Assembly: GCA_905209725.1 (NCBI GenBank)
Contig: CAJLTZ010000015.1
Location: 1-36,296, forward strand
Source of the DNA: an uncultured Muribaculaceae bacterium
GTDB taxonomy: Bacteria; Bacteroidota; Bacteroidia; Bacteroidales; Muribaculaceae
Length of the DNA stretch: 36,296 bases
Direction: 5' to 3'
Part shown: positions 30,215-36,296 of the stretch, one piece after another
How positions within the stretch are numbered: the stretch's first letter is position 1
Layout: each line of letters starts with the position of its first letter
The notes under the pieces: generated by a model
What the model was told of the DNA's origin: nothing
Seen by the model: only the letters and a program-made list of their open reading frames with translations
Database searches by the model: none
Translations under genes and position numbers: made by a program

Positions 30215-31714
30215 ATGAATACCAACTTTGATCTTCAACCCAATGCCGTGGTGCGCTTTCTCCAGAAGCCAGCCCACGAATTCACAAAAGCCGACATCAT
30301 CCGCTTTGTGAAAGAAAACGGCATCCGCATGATTAATTTCATGTATCCAGCCGACGACAACCGACTCAAGACTCTCAACTTCGTAATCAACTCCGAGGAA
30401 TATCTCTACTCAATCCTTACCTTCGGCGAGCGTGTGGACGGCAGCAGCCTCTTCCCATTCATAGAGGCAGGCAATAGCGACCTCTATGTGATTCCCCGCT
30501 ATTCCACAGCATTCGTGGATCCCTTCGCTGAGATTCCCACCCTCACTATGCTCTGCTCCTTCTTCAATAATGAAGGAAATCCTATGCCCGCGAGCCCCGA
30601 GTATTCCCTGCGCCGCGCAGTGGAAACTTTCCGCGAAACCACAGGCATGGACTTCTACGCAATGGGCGAGCTCGAATATTATGTGATTGCCGACGATCCC
30701 AAGATCTTCCATGCCACTGACCAGAAGGGCTACCACGAGTCTGCACCTTTCGCAAAATTCAACGACTTCCGCACCGAGTGCATGAACCTCATCGCTCAGA
30801 CAGGCGGCCAGATCAAATACGGCCACAATGAGGTGGGCAACTTCACACTCAACGACAAAGTGTTCGAGCAGAACGAGGTGGAATTCCTCCCCGTGCCCGC
30901 CGTAGAGGCCGCCGACACCCTGATGCTTGCCAAGTGGATCATCCGCACTCTCGCATTCAAGAAGAACCTTGACGTCACTTTCGCTCCCAAAATCACCGAG
31001 GGCAAGGCTGGCAGCGGTCTGCACATCCACTTCAAACTGATGAAGGATGGCAAGAACATGATGACAAAGGATGGCAAACTCAGCGACGATGCTAAAAAGG
31101 CAATCGTAGGTATCCTCGAGCATGCATCCGCAATCACCGCTATGGGCAACAAAGTGCCAACCAGTTATTTCCGCCTTGTTCCTCATCAGGAAGCTCCCAC
31201 ATCCATCTGCTGGGGCGACCGCAACCGTTCCGTGCTTATCCGCGTGCCCCTTGGCTGGACTGGCGAAAAGGATATGTGCACTCAGGCCAATCCTCTCGAG
31301 GAAGCCGACCTCGTGCTTCCCGACAAGCAGACCGTGGAACTCCGTAGCGCCGACTGCAGCGCAAACGTTTATCAGTTGCTCGCCGGCATGATTGTAGCTG
31401 CCCGCTCCGGTTTCGAGATGCCCAATGCTCTCAAGCGCGCCGAAGAACTCTATGTCAACGTCAACATCCATCAGGACGACAACCGCGAAAAACTCGAGTC
31501 GCTCGCTTCGCTGCCCGACAGCTGCTACGCTTCCTCCAAGGCTATTGATGCCGACAGAGCAGTGTTTGAGGCTCTCGGAGTGTTCTCGCCCCAGATGATT
31601 GATGGAATTATCAAGCAGCTCAAACAATACAGAGACAAGAATCTGCGTTCTGAAATCGGACAGAACCGTCAGGAGATGCTCAACCTTGTGAGCAAGTTCT
31701 GGCACTGCGGCTAA
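30215..31714 (+). CDS. glnA: Glutamine synthetase, type I-like
   Basis: It makes glutamine from glutamate, ammonia and ATP and is the main ammonium-assimilating enzyme. At 499 residues it is far shorter than type III enzymes (about 720) common in Bacteroidales. A beta-grasp N-terminal part (30-110) is followed by the catalytic barrel: GELEYYVI (Glu152, Glu154), GHNEVGNF (Glu206), QNEVEF (Glu221), GSGLHIHF (His270), NRSVLIRVP and ELRSADCSANVY for glutamate and ATP binding. HHEVA of classical enzymes reads HNEVG here, and ANPY reads ANVY. I see no clear adenylylation-site Tyr motif. It has a strong own promoter and a hairpin in the leader. A ThiF-like gene follows after 22 nt. Confidence 0.93.
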   Translation: MNTNFDLQPNAVVRFLQKPAHEFTKADIIRFVKENGIRMINFMYPADDNRLKTLNFVINSEEYLYSILTFGERVDGSSLFPFIEAGNSDLYVIPRYSTAFVDPFAEIPTLTMLCSFFNNEGNPMPASPEYSLRRAVETFRETTGMDFYAMGELEYYVIADDPKIFHATDQKGYHESAPFAKFNDFRTECMNLIAQTGGQIKYGHNEVGNFTLNDKVFEQNEVEFLPVPAVEAADTLMLAKWIIRTLAFKKNLDVTFAPKITEGKAGSGLHIHFKLMKDGKNMMTKDGKLSDDAKKAIVGILEHASAITAMGNKVPTSYFRLVPHQEAPTSICWGDRNRSVLIRVPLGWTGEKDMCTQANPLEEADLVLPDKQTVELRSADCSANVYQLLAGMIVAARSGFEMPNALKRAEELYVNVNIHQDDNREKLESLASLPDSCYASSKAIDADRAVFEALGVFSPQMIDGIIKQLKQYRDKNLRSEIGQNRQEMLNLVSKFWHCG

Positions 31715-31736
31715 TCCCCTGTCCCCATTTTTTCAA

Positions 31737-32438
31737 ATGAACGAAGATTCAATCAGATATTCACGCCTTGAAGCCCTCCCCGAAATAGGTCGGGAAGGGC
31801 TTCAACTTTTGGCAGCAAGCCGTGTGCTTGTGATAGGTTGCGGCGCATTGGGTTCGATGGCCGCAATGTATCTCGCCGCTTCGGGCATCGGCACCGTGGG
31901 CATTGCCGACTTCGACACCATCGACATCACCAACCTGCAGCGTCAGCTCTTTTTCGACGAGCATTCGCTCGGCAAGAGTAAGGCGGATGTGCTCGCCGCA
32001 AGAATGCGTGCGCTAAATTCGGAAATAAAGGTAAATGTGGAGGAATGCCTCGTAACAGAGAAGAAGGCGCATGAACTTTTCCCGGAATATGATTTTGTAA
32101 TCGATGGCAGCGACAATCCGGCCACCAAATTCATGACCGACAGAGTATGCTCCGACACGCAGACTCCCTGTTGTATCGGAGGTGTGGGCGGATTCCGCGG
32201 ACAAGTGATGTCGTGGCATCCGGGTGTCACAAGATATTCTGAAGTGTTCAGTCCGCAGGAATGCAGCGCGTTCACCCCATGCGGAATGGCCGGCGTGTTA
32301 GGTCCGGCGGCAGGCGTGGTGGCCAGCATCCAGGCAGCTGAAGCCATCAAGCACTCCGCCCGGTGCGGCACGCTCCTCCTCAACCGCCTCTTTACCATCG
32401 ACCTGCTTACCCTCCAGCCCAGCATCCTCGAAATATAA
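31737..32438 (+). CDS. ThiF/MoeB/HesA-family E1-like adenylyltransferase
   Basis: An E1-like enzyme of 233 residues. Family members adenylate the C-terminus of a ubiquitin-like sulfur carrier (ThiS, MoaD) or another small molecule. The nucleotide motif is GCGALG (34-39); IADFDTIDITNLQRQLFF supplies the conserved Asp and Arg, and VIDGSDNPATKF the second Asp. The zinc-binding CxxC pairs of MoeB are not obvious: Cys occurs in SPQECSAFTPCGM only. There is no rhodanese domain and no thiS/moaD-like gene in the window, so the partner is unknown. It begins 22 nt after glnA, so the two may be cotranscribed. tRNA or cysteine-related HesA functions are also possible. Confidence 0.87.
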   Translation: MNEDSIRYSRLEALPEIGREGLQLLAASRVLVIGCGALGSMAAMYLAASGIGTVGIADFDTIDITNLQRQLFFDEHSLGKSKADVLAARMRALNSEIKVNVEECLVTEKKAHELFPEYDFVIDGSDNPATKFMTDRVCSDTQTPCCIGGVGGFRGQVMSWHPGVTRYSEVFSPQECSAFTPCGMAGVLGPAAGVVASIQAAEAIKHSARCGTLLLNRLFTIDLLTLQPSILEI

Positions 32439-32464
32439 GACTCTGTTCTGCCGTAGATCGGCTG

Positions 32465-33301
32465 ATGAATTGTTACTTTGATATGACACCGCAAGATATC
32501 GTTGAACTGATAAAGGACACAGACAGATACAACCTGCATTCGCACACACAATATTGCGATGGCCACAACACTCTGCGCGAGATGGTTGCTGCCGCTGCGG
32601 AGCAAGAGTTCAGAATTTGGGGCGTGTCGCCACATTCTCCTATATGTGTGGAATCCAACTGCAATATGAGCCGTGAGTCAGTGCCTGCTTATCTGGAAGA
32701 ATGCGAGGAGTTGCGTCAGGAGTCTGCCGATAGCCTGACCCTTTTGACCGGGATGGAGGTGGATTTCATCAGTGCTGATTTCGGCCCGCATATAGATTAT
32801 TTTCAGCGACTTCCGCTTGACTATCGCATCGGGTCTGTTCATTTTGTACCTAATCAGGATGGAATTCCATTGGATTGCGACGGGAAAGCTGAAAGGTTCG
32901 GACAATATCTTAAGGATGGTTTTCAGGGCGACCTTCGTTATGTGGTCGAGAAATTTTTCGAGCAGGAACTTACAATGCTTGAGCGTGGCGGTTTTGAGAT
33001 TCTGGGCCATTTCGATAAAATCGCCGGGAACGCCTCTGTCTATGATCCGCAGATAGAAAGTTACGGATGGTATCAGGCTATGATAGATGATGTTATAAGC
33101 CACGCTGCCTCCAGCGGATGCATAGTAGAAATCAATACCAAAGCATTGGATACGCGCCATCGGTTCCATCCTGAAGGGTCGATATGGCCGCGGCTGAAGG
33201 CAGCCGGATTGCCCTTGGCTGTCAATTCCGATGCCCATTATTCCGATAGACTGAATGCCGGGAGGCAGGAGGCTTTTGAGATTCTTAGCAAACTGAAATA
33301 A
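32465..33301 (+). CDS. hisK: PHP-family histidinol phosphatase
   Basis: A trinuclear-metal PHP hydrolase of 278 residues that probably removes phosphate from L-histidinol phosphate in histidine synthesis. The N-terminal NLHSHTQYCDGH (His25, His27, Asp32, His34) is the first metal motif; GVSPHSP, LTGMEVDFI, IGSVHFV, LGHFDKIA, EINTKAL and the C-terminal NSDAHYS supply the rest. The frame opens earlier, inside the E1-like gene, but those 34 residues are an out-of-frame copy of that gene and are not used. ATG 32465 or ATG 32483 both fit; 32465 is given. No other his gene is in the window, and other PHP phosphoesterase activities remain possible. Confidence 0.88.
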   Translation: MNCYFDMTPQDIVELIKDTDRYNLHSHTQYCDGHNTLREMVAAAAEQEFRIWGVSPHSPICVESNCNMSRESVPAYLEECEELRQESADSLTLLTGMEVDFISADFGPHIDYFQRLPLDYRIGSVHFVPNQDGIPLDCDGKAERFGQYLKDGFQGDLRYVVEKFFEQELTMLERGGFEILGHFDKIAGNASVYDPQIESYGWYQAMIDDVISHAASSGCIVEINTKALDTRHRFHPEGSIWPRLKAAGLPLAVNSDAHYSDRLNAGRQEAFEILSKLK

Positions 33302-33323
33302 TCAATTGAAATTACGGCGGCTG

Positions 33324-33354
33324 TTGTCAGTATGGGCAAAAATTAGTAATTTTG
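33324..33354 (+). promoter_or_regulatory. Promoter of the DUF1846 gene, almost leaderless
   Basis: TTG (33324-33326), a 20-nt spacer and TAATTTTG (33347-33354). Transcription would begin near 33360-33362, only a few bases before the ATG at 33364, leaving almost no leader. Confidence 0.65.
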
Positions 33355-33363
33355 TATCCCGTT

Positions 33364-34827
33364 ATGAAACGTGGTTTTGACAACAGCAAGTATGAGCGGA
33401 TTCAGTCCGAGCATATCAGAGAGAGAGTAGAGAAGTTCGGAAACAAGCTCTATCTTGAGCTTGGCGGTAAACTCTTTGACGATTATCACGCATCGCGGGT
33501 GCTTCCGGGATTTGAGCCCGACAGCAAACTTAAGATGCTCAGCAAACTGAGCGACCGCATAGAGATTGTGATCGTAATCAGTGCCACTGACATCGAGAAA
33601 AATAAGGTGCGCGGCGACCTCGGAATCACATATGATATGGATGTGCTTCGTCTTCGTGAGGCTTTCCAGAAACGCGGCTTTCTCGTAAGTTCCGTATGTA
33701 TCACCCACTATTACGGCCAGCAGAGTGCCGACGCTTTCCGCGCCAAACTGGAAAGAATGGGCATCCGCACCTATCTCCACTATATCATCGACGGATATCC
33801 CGGCAACGTAAAACTCATTGCTTCCGACGAGGGATTTGGCAAGAACGATTATATCGAGACCACACGTCCGCTGGTGATCGTAACAGCTCCCGGCCCCGGC
33901 AGCGGCAAGATGGCCGTCTGCCTCAGCCAGCTCTATAATGAGCACAAGCGTGGCATAGAGGCCGGTTACGCTAAGTTTGAGACTTTCCCGGTATGGAGCA
34001 TGCCACTCAAACATCCTGTCAATATCGCCTACGAAGCAGCCACTGCCGACCTGAATGATGTCAATATGATTGATCCGTTCCATCTCGACGCTTACGGAAA
34101 GACTGCCATCAATTATAACCGCGACATCGAAATCTTCCCTGTGCTCAACGCCCTGTTTGAGGGAATCTATGGGGAGAGTCCTTATAAGTCTCCTACAGAT
34201 ATGGGAGTCAACATGGTGGGCTTCTGCATAGATGACGACGATGTTTGCCGCGAAGCCTCGAAAAATGAAATTGTGCTCCGTTATTTCCAGGCGCTCAACC
34301 GCCTGGCACAGGGGGAAGGCAATGAATCGGAGGTCAATAAGATTGAACTGCTTTTCAAGCAGGCCGGAATAGACACAAGTTACCGCAAACCGATTGCGGC
34401 CGCTCGCAAGCGTGCCGAGAGTTCAGGTATACCTTGTTCGGCGATTGAATTATCTGACGGAACTATCATCACTGCGGAGACGAGCGCTTTGCTTGGTCCA
34501 AGTGCCGCATTGATTCTGAATGCCATCAAGCATCTCGCAGGCATCGACCACGATATCAAACTCATTCCGCAGGAAATGATTGAGCCTATTCAGCATACCA
34601 AGACCGCCTATCTTCAGGGCAACAATCCTCGCTTGCATACGGATGAGGTTCTTGTGGCGCTTTCTGTGCTCAGCACTCGCGATGAAAAATGCCGTCGCGC
34701 TCTGGAGATGCTCCCCGAGTTGAAGGGCTGTCAGGTGCATTCCACTGTGATGCTCGGCGAGGTGGACCGCAAGATTTTCAAGAAGCTCGGCGTAGGACTC
34801 ACCTGCGACCCTGCTCGCAAACCCTGA
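33364..34827 (+). CDS. DUF1846 family protein
   Basis: A 487-residue cytoplasmic protein of the DUF1846 family, whose function I do not know. It has RGFDNSKYERIQSEHI at the start, and a P-loop-like APGPGSGKMAVCLSQLYNEH near residue 180 that suggests nucleotide binding. VWSMPLKHPVNIAYEAATADLNDVNMIDPFHL and SYRKPIAAARKRAESSGIPCSAIELSDG further on are family blocks. The C-terminal LPELKGCQVHSTVMLGEVDRKIFKKLG is also family-typical. The length is normal (about 490-500). A TTG four codons earlier lies inside the promoter -7 element, so ATG 33364 is the start. It is a single-gene transcript. Confidence 0.93.
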   Translation: MKRGFDNSKYERIQSEHIRERVEKFGNKLYLELGGKLFDDYHASRVLPGFEPDSKLKMLSKLSDRIEIVIVISATDIEKNKVRGDLGITYDMDVLRLREAFQKRGFLVSSVCITHYYGQQSADAFRAKLERMGIRTYLHYIIDGYPGNVKLIASDEGFGKNDYIETTRPLVIVTAPGPGSGKMAVCLSQLYNEHKRGIEAGYAKFETFPVWSMPLKHPVNIAYEAATADLNDVNMIDPFHLDAYGKTAINYNRDIEIFPVLNALFEGIYGESPYKSPTDMGVNMVGFCIDDDDVCREASKNEIVLRYFQALNRLAQGEGNESEVNKIELLFKQAGIDTSYRKPIAAARKRAESSGIPCSAIELSDGTIITAETSALLGPSAALILNAIKHLAGIDHDIKLIPQEMIEPIQHTKTAYLQGNNPRLHTDEVLVALSVLSTRDEKCRRALEMLPELKGCQVHSTVMLGEVDRKIFKKLGVGLTCDPARKP

Positions 34828-34839
34828 ACCCAACACTCC

Positions 34840-34856
34840 CAGTTGCGGGGCGACTG
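34840..34856. repeat. Palindromic intergenic element, copy 4
   Basis: CAGTTGC-GGG-GCGACTG pairs 7 bp with one G-T pair, so the stem is kept although a base changed. It starts 12 nt after the DUF1846 stop, is preceded by CTCC as copy 3 is, and is followed by CACTAT as in copy 2. Confidence 0.8.
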
Positions 34857-34866
34857 CACTATCCAA

Positions 34867-34995
34867 TTATGCACAGACAGCAGCACCCCGGCAGTATACT
34901 ACAACCTTCAGGGCCAGAAAGTGGAACATCCAACAAAAGGTTTCTATATCAAGGCAAGCAACAGCCGAAGCGAACTCTTAATGATTGATGATTGA
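34867..34995 (+). pseudogene. Remnant of a surface-protein C-terminal tail
   Basis: An open frame without a start codon translates to a segment containing VYYNLQGQKVEHPTKGFYI (codons from 34894 on) and ends at TGA 34993-34995. The pattern YNLQGQxVxxPxKGxYI is the familiar C-terminal tail of many Bacteroidales secreted and leucine-rich-repeat proteins, often linked to type IX-like secretion or anchoring. Only the tail is left; the upstream 40 residues lie in palindrome copy 4 and unrelated DNA. The final codons MIDD come from a heptanucleotide array. It may have been carried here by recombination. No function is expected. Confidence 0.7.
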
Positions 34996-34999
34996 TAAT
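34980..34999. repeat. Short heptanucleotide array (GATTGAT, reverse of AATCATC type)
   Basis: Two tandem GATTGAT units with partial flanks. On the minus strand they read ATCAATC, the same heptamer as upstream of maf. The array overlaps the end of the surface-protein tail remnant. Confidence 0.7.
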
Positions 35000-35064
35000 C
35001 GGCTTTAAGTCAGCATAATATGGCCGATGTGGACGTCGTCCTCAGAGCACGCCCTACGCTGTTC

Positions 35065-35088
35065 ATTCAAAATTCAACATTCAAAATA
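35065..35088. repeat. Heptanucleotide tandem array (ATTCAAA/ATTCAAC)
   Basis: ATTCAAA, ATTCAAC, ATTCAAA and a partial unit, ending 10 nt beyond the 3' end of the short-chain dehydrogenase gene. Same heptamers as at 29507-29537. Confidence 0.85.
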
Positions 35089-35098
35089 CAAAATTTTC

Positions 35099-35875
35099 TC
35101 AGTCAAGTGTCTGGTCGCCGCCGCCGTTTACGAAAATTGTCTGGCCGCTGATCCAGGCCGATGCGGGCGATGCAAAGAAGAGGACAGCGTGTGCGATGTC
35201 TTCAACTTCTCCGAGTCGCTTGATGGGAGTGTGACGAAGCATCTTCTCCTCCAGTTCGGGGGTGAGTATCTTGGCGAGTGCGTTGGTCTTGGTGGCTCCC
35301 GGCCCTACATTGTTGACTCTCACCCCATATGGGCCGAAGTCGTAAGCCACGTTGGCGGCGAGATGATTCAATGCGGCCTTCGACGAGGAGTAGACGCACA
35401 TGTTGGCCTCCTTGTCGACGGAACTCATCGACGTGATGTTAATTACACTGCCATAGCCTGATTTCTGCATCTCCGGCACAGCCAACTGGCAGAGCCGCAA
35501 GGGTGCGAACACATTTATCTTATAAATGCGCTCCACATAAGCCATATCAATCTTGAAGGGGTTCTCACGACCTCCACCTCCGAGTCCGGCATTGTTCACG
35601 AGGATGTTGACAGTGCCGAAAGTTTTTACTGTAGTGTCGATAAGGTTCACGAGGTCGGATTCCTCAAGCACATTGCAAACCACCGGTATAGCCTTGCCTC
35701 CCTCTTCTGCGATTTCATCAGCCACTGCCTTAGCGTTAGACTCATTGATGTCGCTGACCACTACCGAGGCTCCGGCCGCAGCCAGAATCCTACAACAGCC
35801 TTTCCCAATGCCGTTTCCACCTCCGGTAACAATCGCCATCTTTCCCTTAAGATTGAATAATTCGTTGATTTCCAT
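35099..35875 (-). CDS. Short-chain dehydrogenase, probable 7-alpha-hydroxysteroid dehydrogenase
   Basis: A classical SDR of 258 residues. TGGGNGIG (17-24) binds NAD(P); Asp42 in VVSDIN at the end of strand 2 suggests NAD. NNAG is at 94-97, and the triad is Ser149 (NITSM), Tyr162 and Lys166 (YSSSK). From memory it is strikingly like E. coli HdhA, which oxidises the 7-alpha-hydroxyl of bile acids: shared blocks are AGASVVVSDIN, ILVNNAG, HTPI-RLG, W-SGQ and GGG-Q at the end. The identity was judged by eye, not aligned, and other SDR substrates are possible. ATG 35875 is chosen; the longer frame runs through an inverted repeat. No promoter of consensus type is visible upstream. Confidence 0.88.
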   Translation of the reverse strand: MEINELFNLKGKMAIVTGGGNGIGKGCCRILAAAGASVVVSDINESNAKAVADEIAEEGGKAIPVVCNVLEESDLVNLIDTTVKTFGTVNILVNNAGLGGGGRENPFKIDMAYVERIYKINVFAPLRLCQLAVPEMQKSGYGSVINITSMSSVDKEANMCVYSSSKAALNHLAANVAYDFGPYGVRVNNVGPGATKTNALAKILTPELEEKMLRHTPIKRLGEVEDIAHAVLFFASPASAWISGQTIFVNGGGDQTLD

Positions 35876-35882
35876 ATTATAG

Positions 35883-35937
35883 TGATTATGAATGGATGCA
35901 TACATGATGTTATAGTGAACATCGCATCCAATAATCA
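35883..35937. repeat. Long imperfect inverted repeat upstream of the SDR
   Basis: Three stem blocks pair in order: TGATTAT (35883-35889) with ATAATCA (35931-35937), TGGATGC (35893-35899) with GCATCCA (35924-35930), and GATGTT (35906-35911) with AACATC (35918-35923). That is 20 bp with bulges of 3 and 6 nt on one side and a 6-nt loop. It ends 8 nt before the SDR ATG on the minus strand and could be an operator or a leader hairpin. Confidence 0.7.
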
Positions 35938-35939
35938 TA

Positions 35940-36296
35940 ACACTCAGACAATATAATTAGTTGGCCTCTTCCGCGTACTCGCGCGCAGAGGCGCAGAGAA
36001 GACCTTGCCGATGCTGCTGAAATTGAAGCTGACAAAAGGCGCGAGCACGCAGAGAAGGCCGAGAGCGCTATTTGGGCTTTGCCCTTGCCCCCGCCGTCGC
36101 TGGGCATGTGGCAATGCAAGTGCTTCCAATCCTAAACTAAACCGCATTGCCGACGTCCTCGTCGGCTGCAGCGATATCGACAGACTGGAAGAAATCTGAA
36201 TATCGGAGAGTGTCTTATGCTGGAATAATTGGGTCCAGGACTTAGACCCCATCCCACAAAAAATGTTAACGCAGGGGCGGCGTATTTTCGAGGAAT
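35940..36296. other. Non-coding or unrecognised end region
   Basis: No frame here resembles a gene; the small open frames have no domain and odd composition. The stretch contains two related segments that read on the minus strand CTTCTCTGCG..., near 36050 and 36000, and a perfect palindrome GCCGACG-TCCT-CGTCGGC at 36149-36166, followed by an A-rich segment near 36256. The last 40 bases may belong to something beginning beyond the window. Confidence 0.4.
36149..36166. repeat. GC-rich palindrome of a second type
   Basis: GCCGACG (36149-36155) and CGTCGGC (36160-36166) form a perfect 7-bp stem around TCCT. It resembles the GTCGC elements in design (GC stem, tiny loop) but not in sequence. No T-run follows on either strand. 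Confidence 0.6.

Noticed and set aside
30410..31705. 431-codon minus-strand open frame opposite glnA
   Set aside because: It lies wholly inside glnA, which has clear catalytic motifs and a promoter. The His/Val-rich translation has no recognisable domain.
34689..34988. Plus-strand open frame overlapping the end of the DUF1846 gene and the tail remnant
   Set aside because: It is in another frame than both, and the tail-like translation is found only in the start-less frame ending at 34995.

Overview
The window is chromosomal DNA of a gut-type Bacteroidales bacterium, most likely Muribaculaceae or a near relative. This rests on promoters of the Bacteroidota form (TTTG, about 20 nt, TAnnTTTG) before many genes, almost no Shine-Dalgarno sequences, a PG_1098-type methyltransferase, a Bacteroidota-type omega subunit, and the order of the bamD, rpoZ, DUF2520, kdsC-like and maf genes. 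Family placement is inference; no marker gene was compared.

Layout. 1-833: 3' part of an IS4-family insertion sequence facing the end of dnaE. 883-7090: dnaE (minus) and a COG2509 FAD oxidoreductase (plus) from a compact divergent promoter region, then tsaB. 7148-7341: a tRNA-Gln(CUG) transcription unit with promoter and terminator. 7660-11494: uvrA and a secreted NlpC/P60 hydrolase, both minus. 11588-15757: a secreted GH13 amylase with its own promoter, then an unknown small protein, an acyltransferase, a nitrilase-family amidase and a HAD phosphatase. 15763-19527: rarA, a hemerythrin-like/LuxR fusion regulator, and a methyltransferase with an in-frame 9-bp tandem repeat. 19561-24243 (minus): PASTA protein, rluD, acyltransferase, metallophosphoesterase and a short folK-like gene, probably one operon. 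24437-28583 (plus): bamD, rpoZ, an ATP-grasp-like protein, DUF2520, kdsC-like, maf. 28729-34827: a DPM1-type glycosyltransferase, trxA (minus), type I glutamine synthetase, a ThiF-like E1 protein, a PHP histidinol phosphatase and a DUF1846 protein. 34840-36296: a surface-protein tail remnant, a short-chain dehydrogenase resembling E. coli 7-alpha-hydroxysteroid dehydrogenase, and non-coding DNA.

Most genes are housekeeping: replication and repair (dnaE, uvrA, rarA), RNA modification (tsaB, rluD), envelope building (bamD, acyltransferases, kdsC-like, DPM1-type) and nitrogen metabolism (glnA, amidase). The least explained signals are a dispersed set of intergenic elements: four palindromes built on GTCGC-NNN-GCGAC and seven arrays of tandem 7-bp repeats, several of them paired. 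Other points of interest are the hemerythrin-LuxR fusion, the 9-bp coding repeat, degenerate 27-bp repeats that start at the uvrA stop codon, and the HdhA-like dehydrogenase. I found no CRISPR array, prophage or classical defence island.
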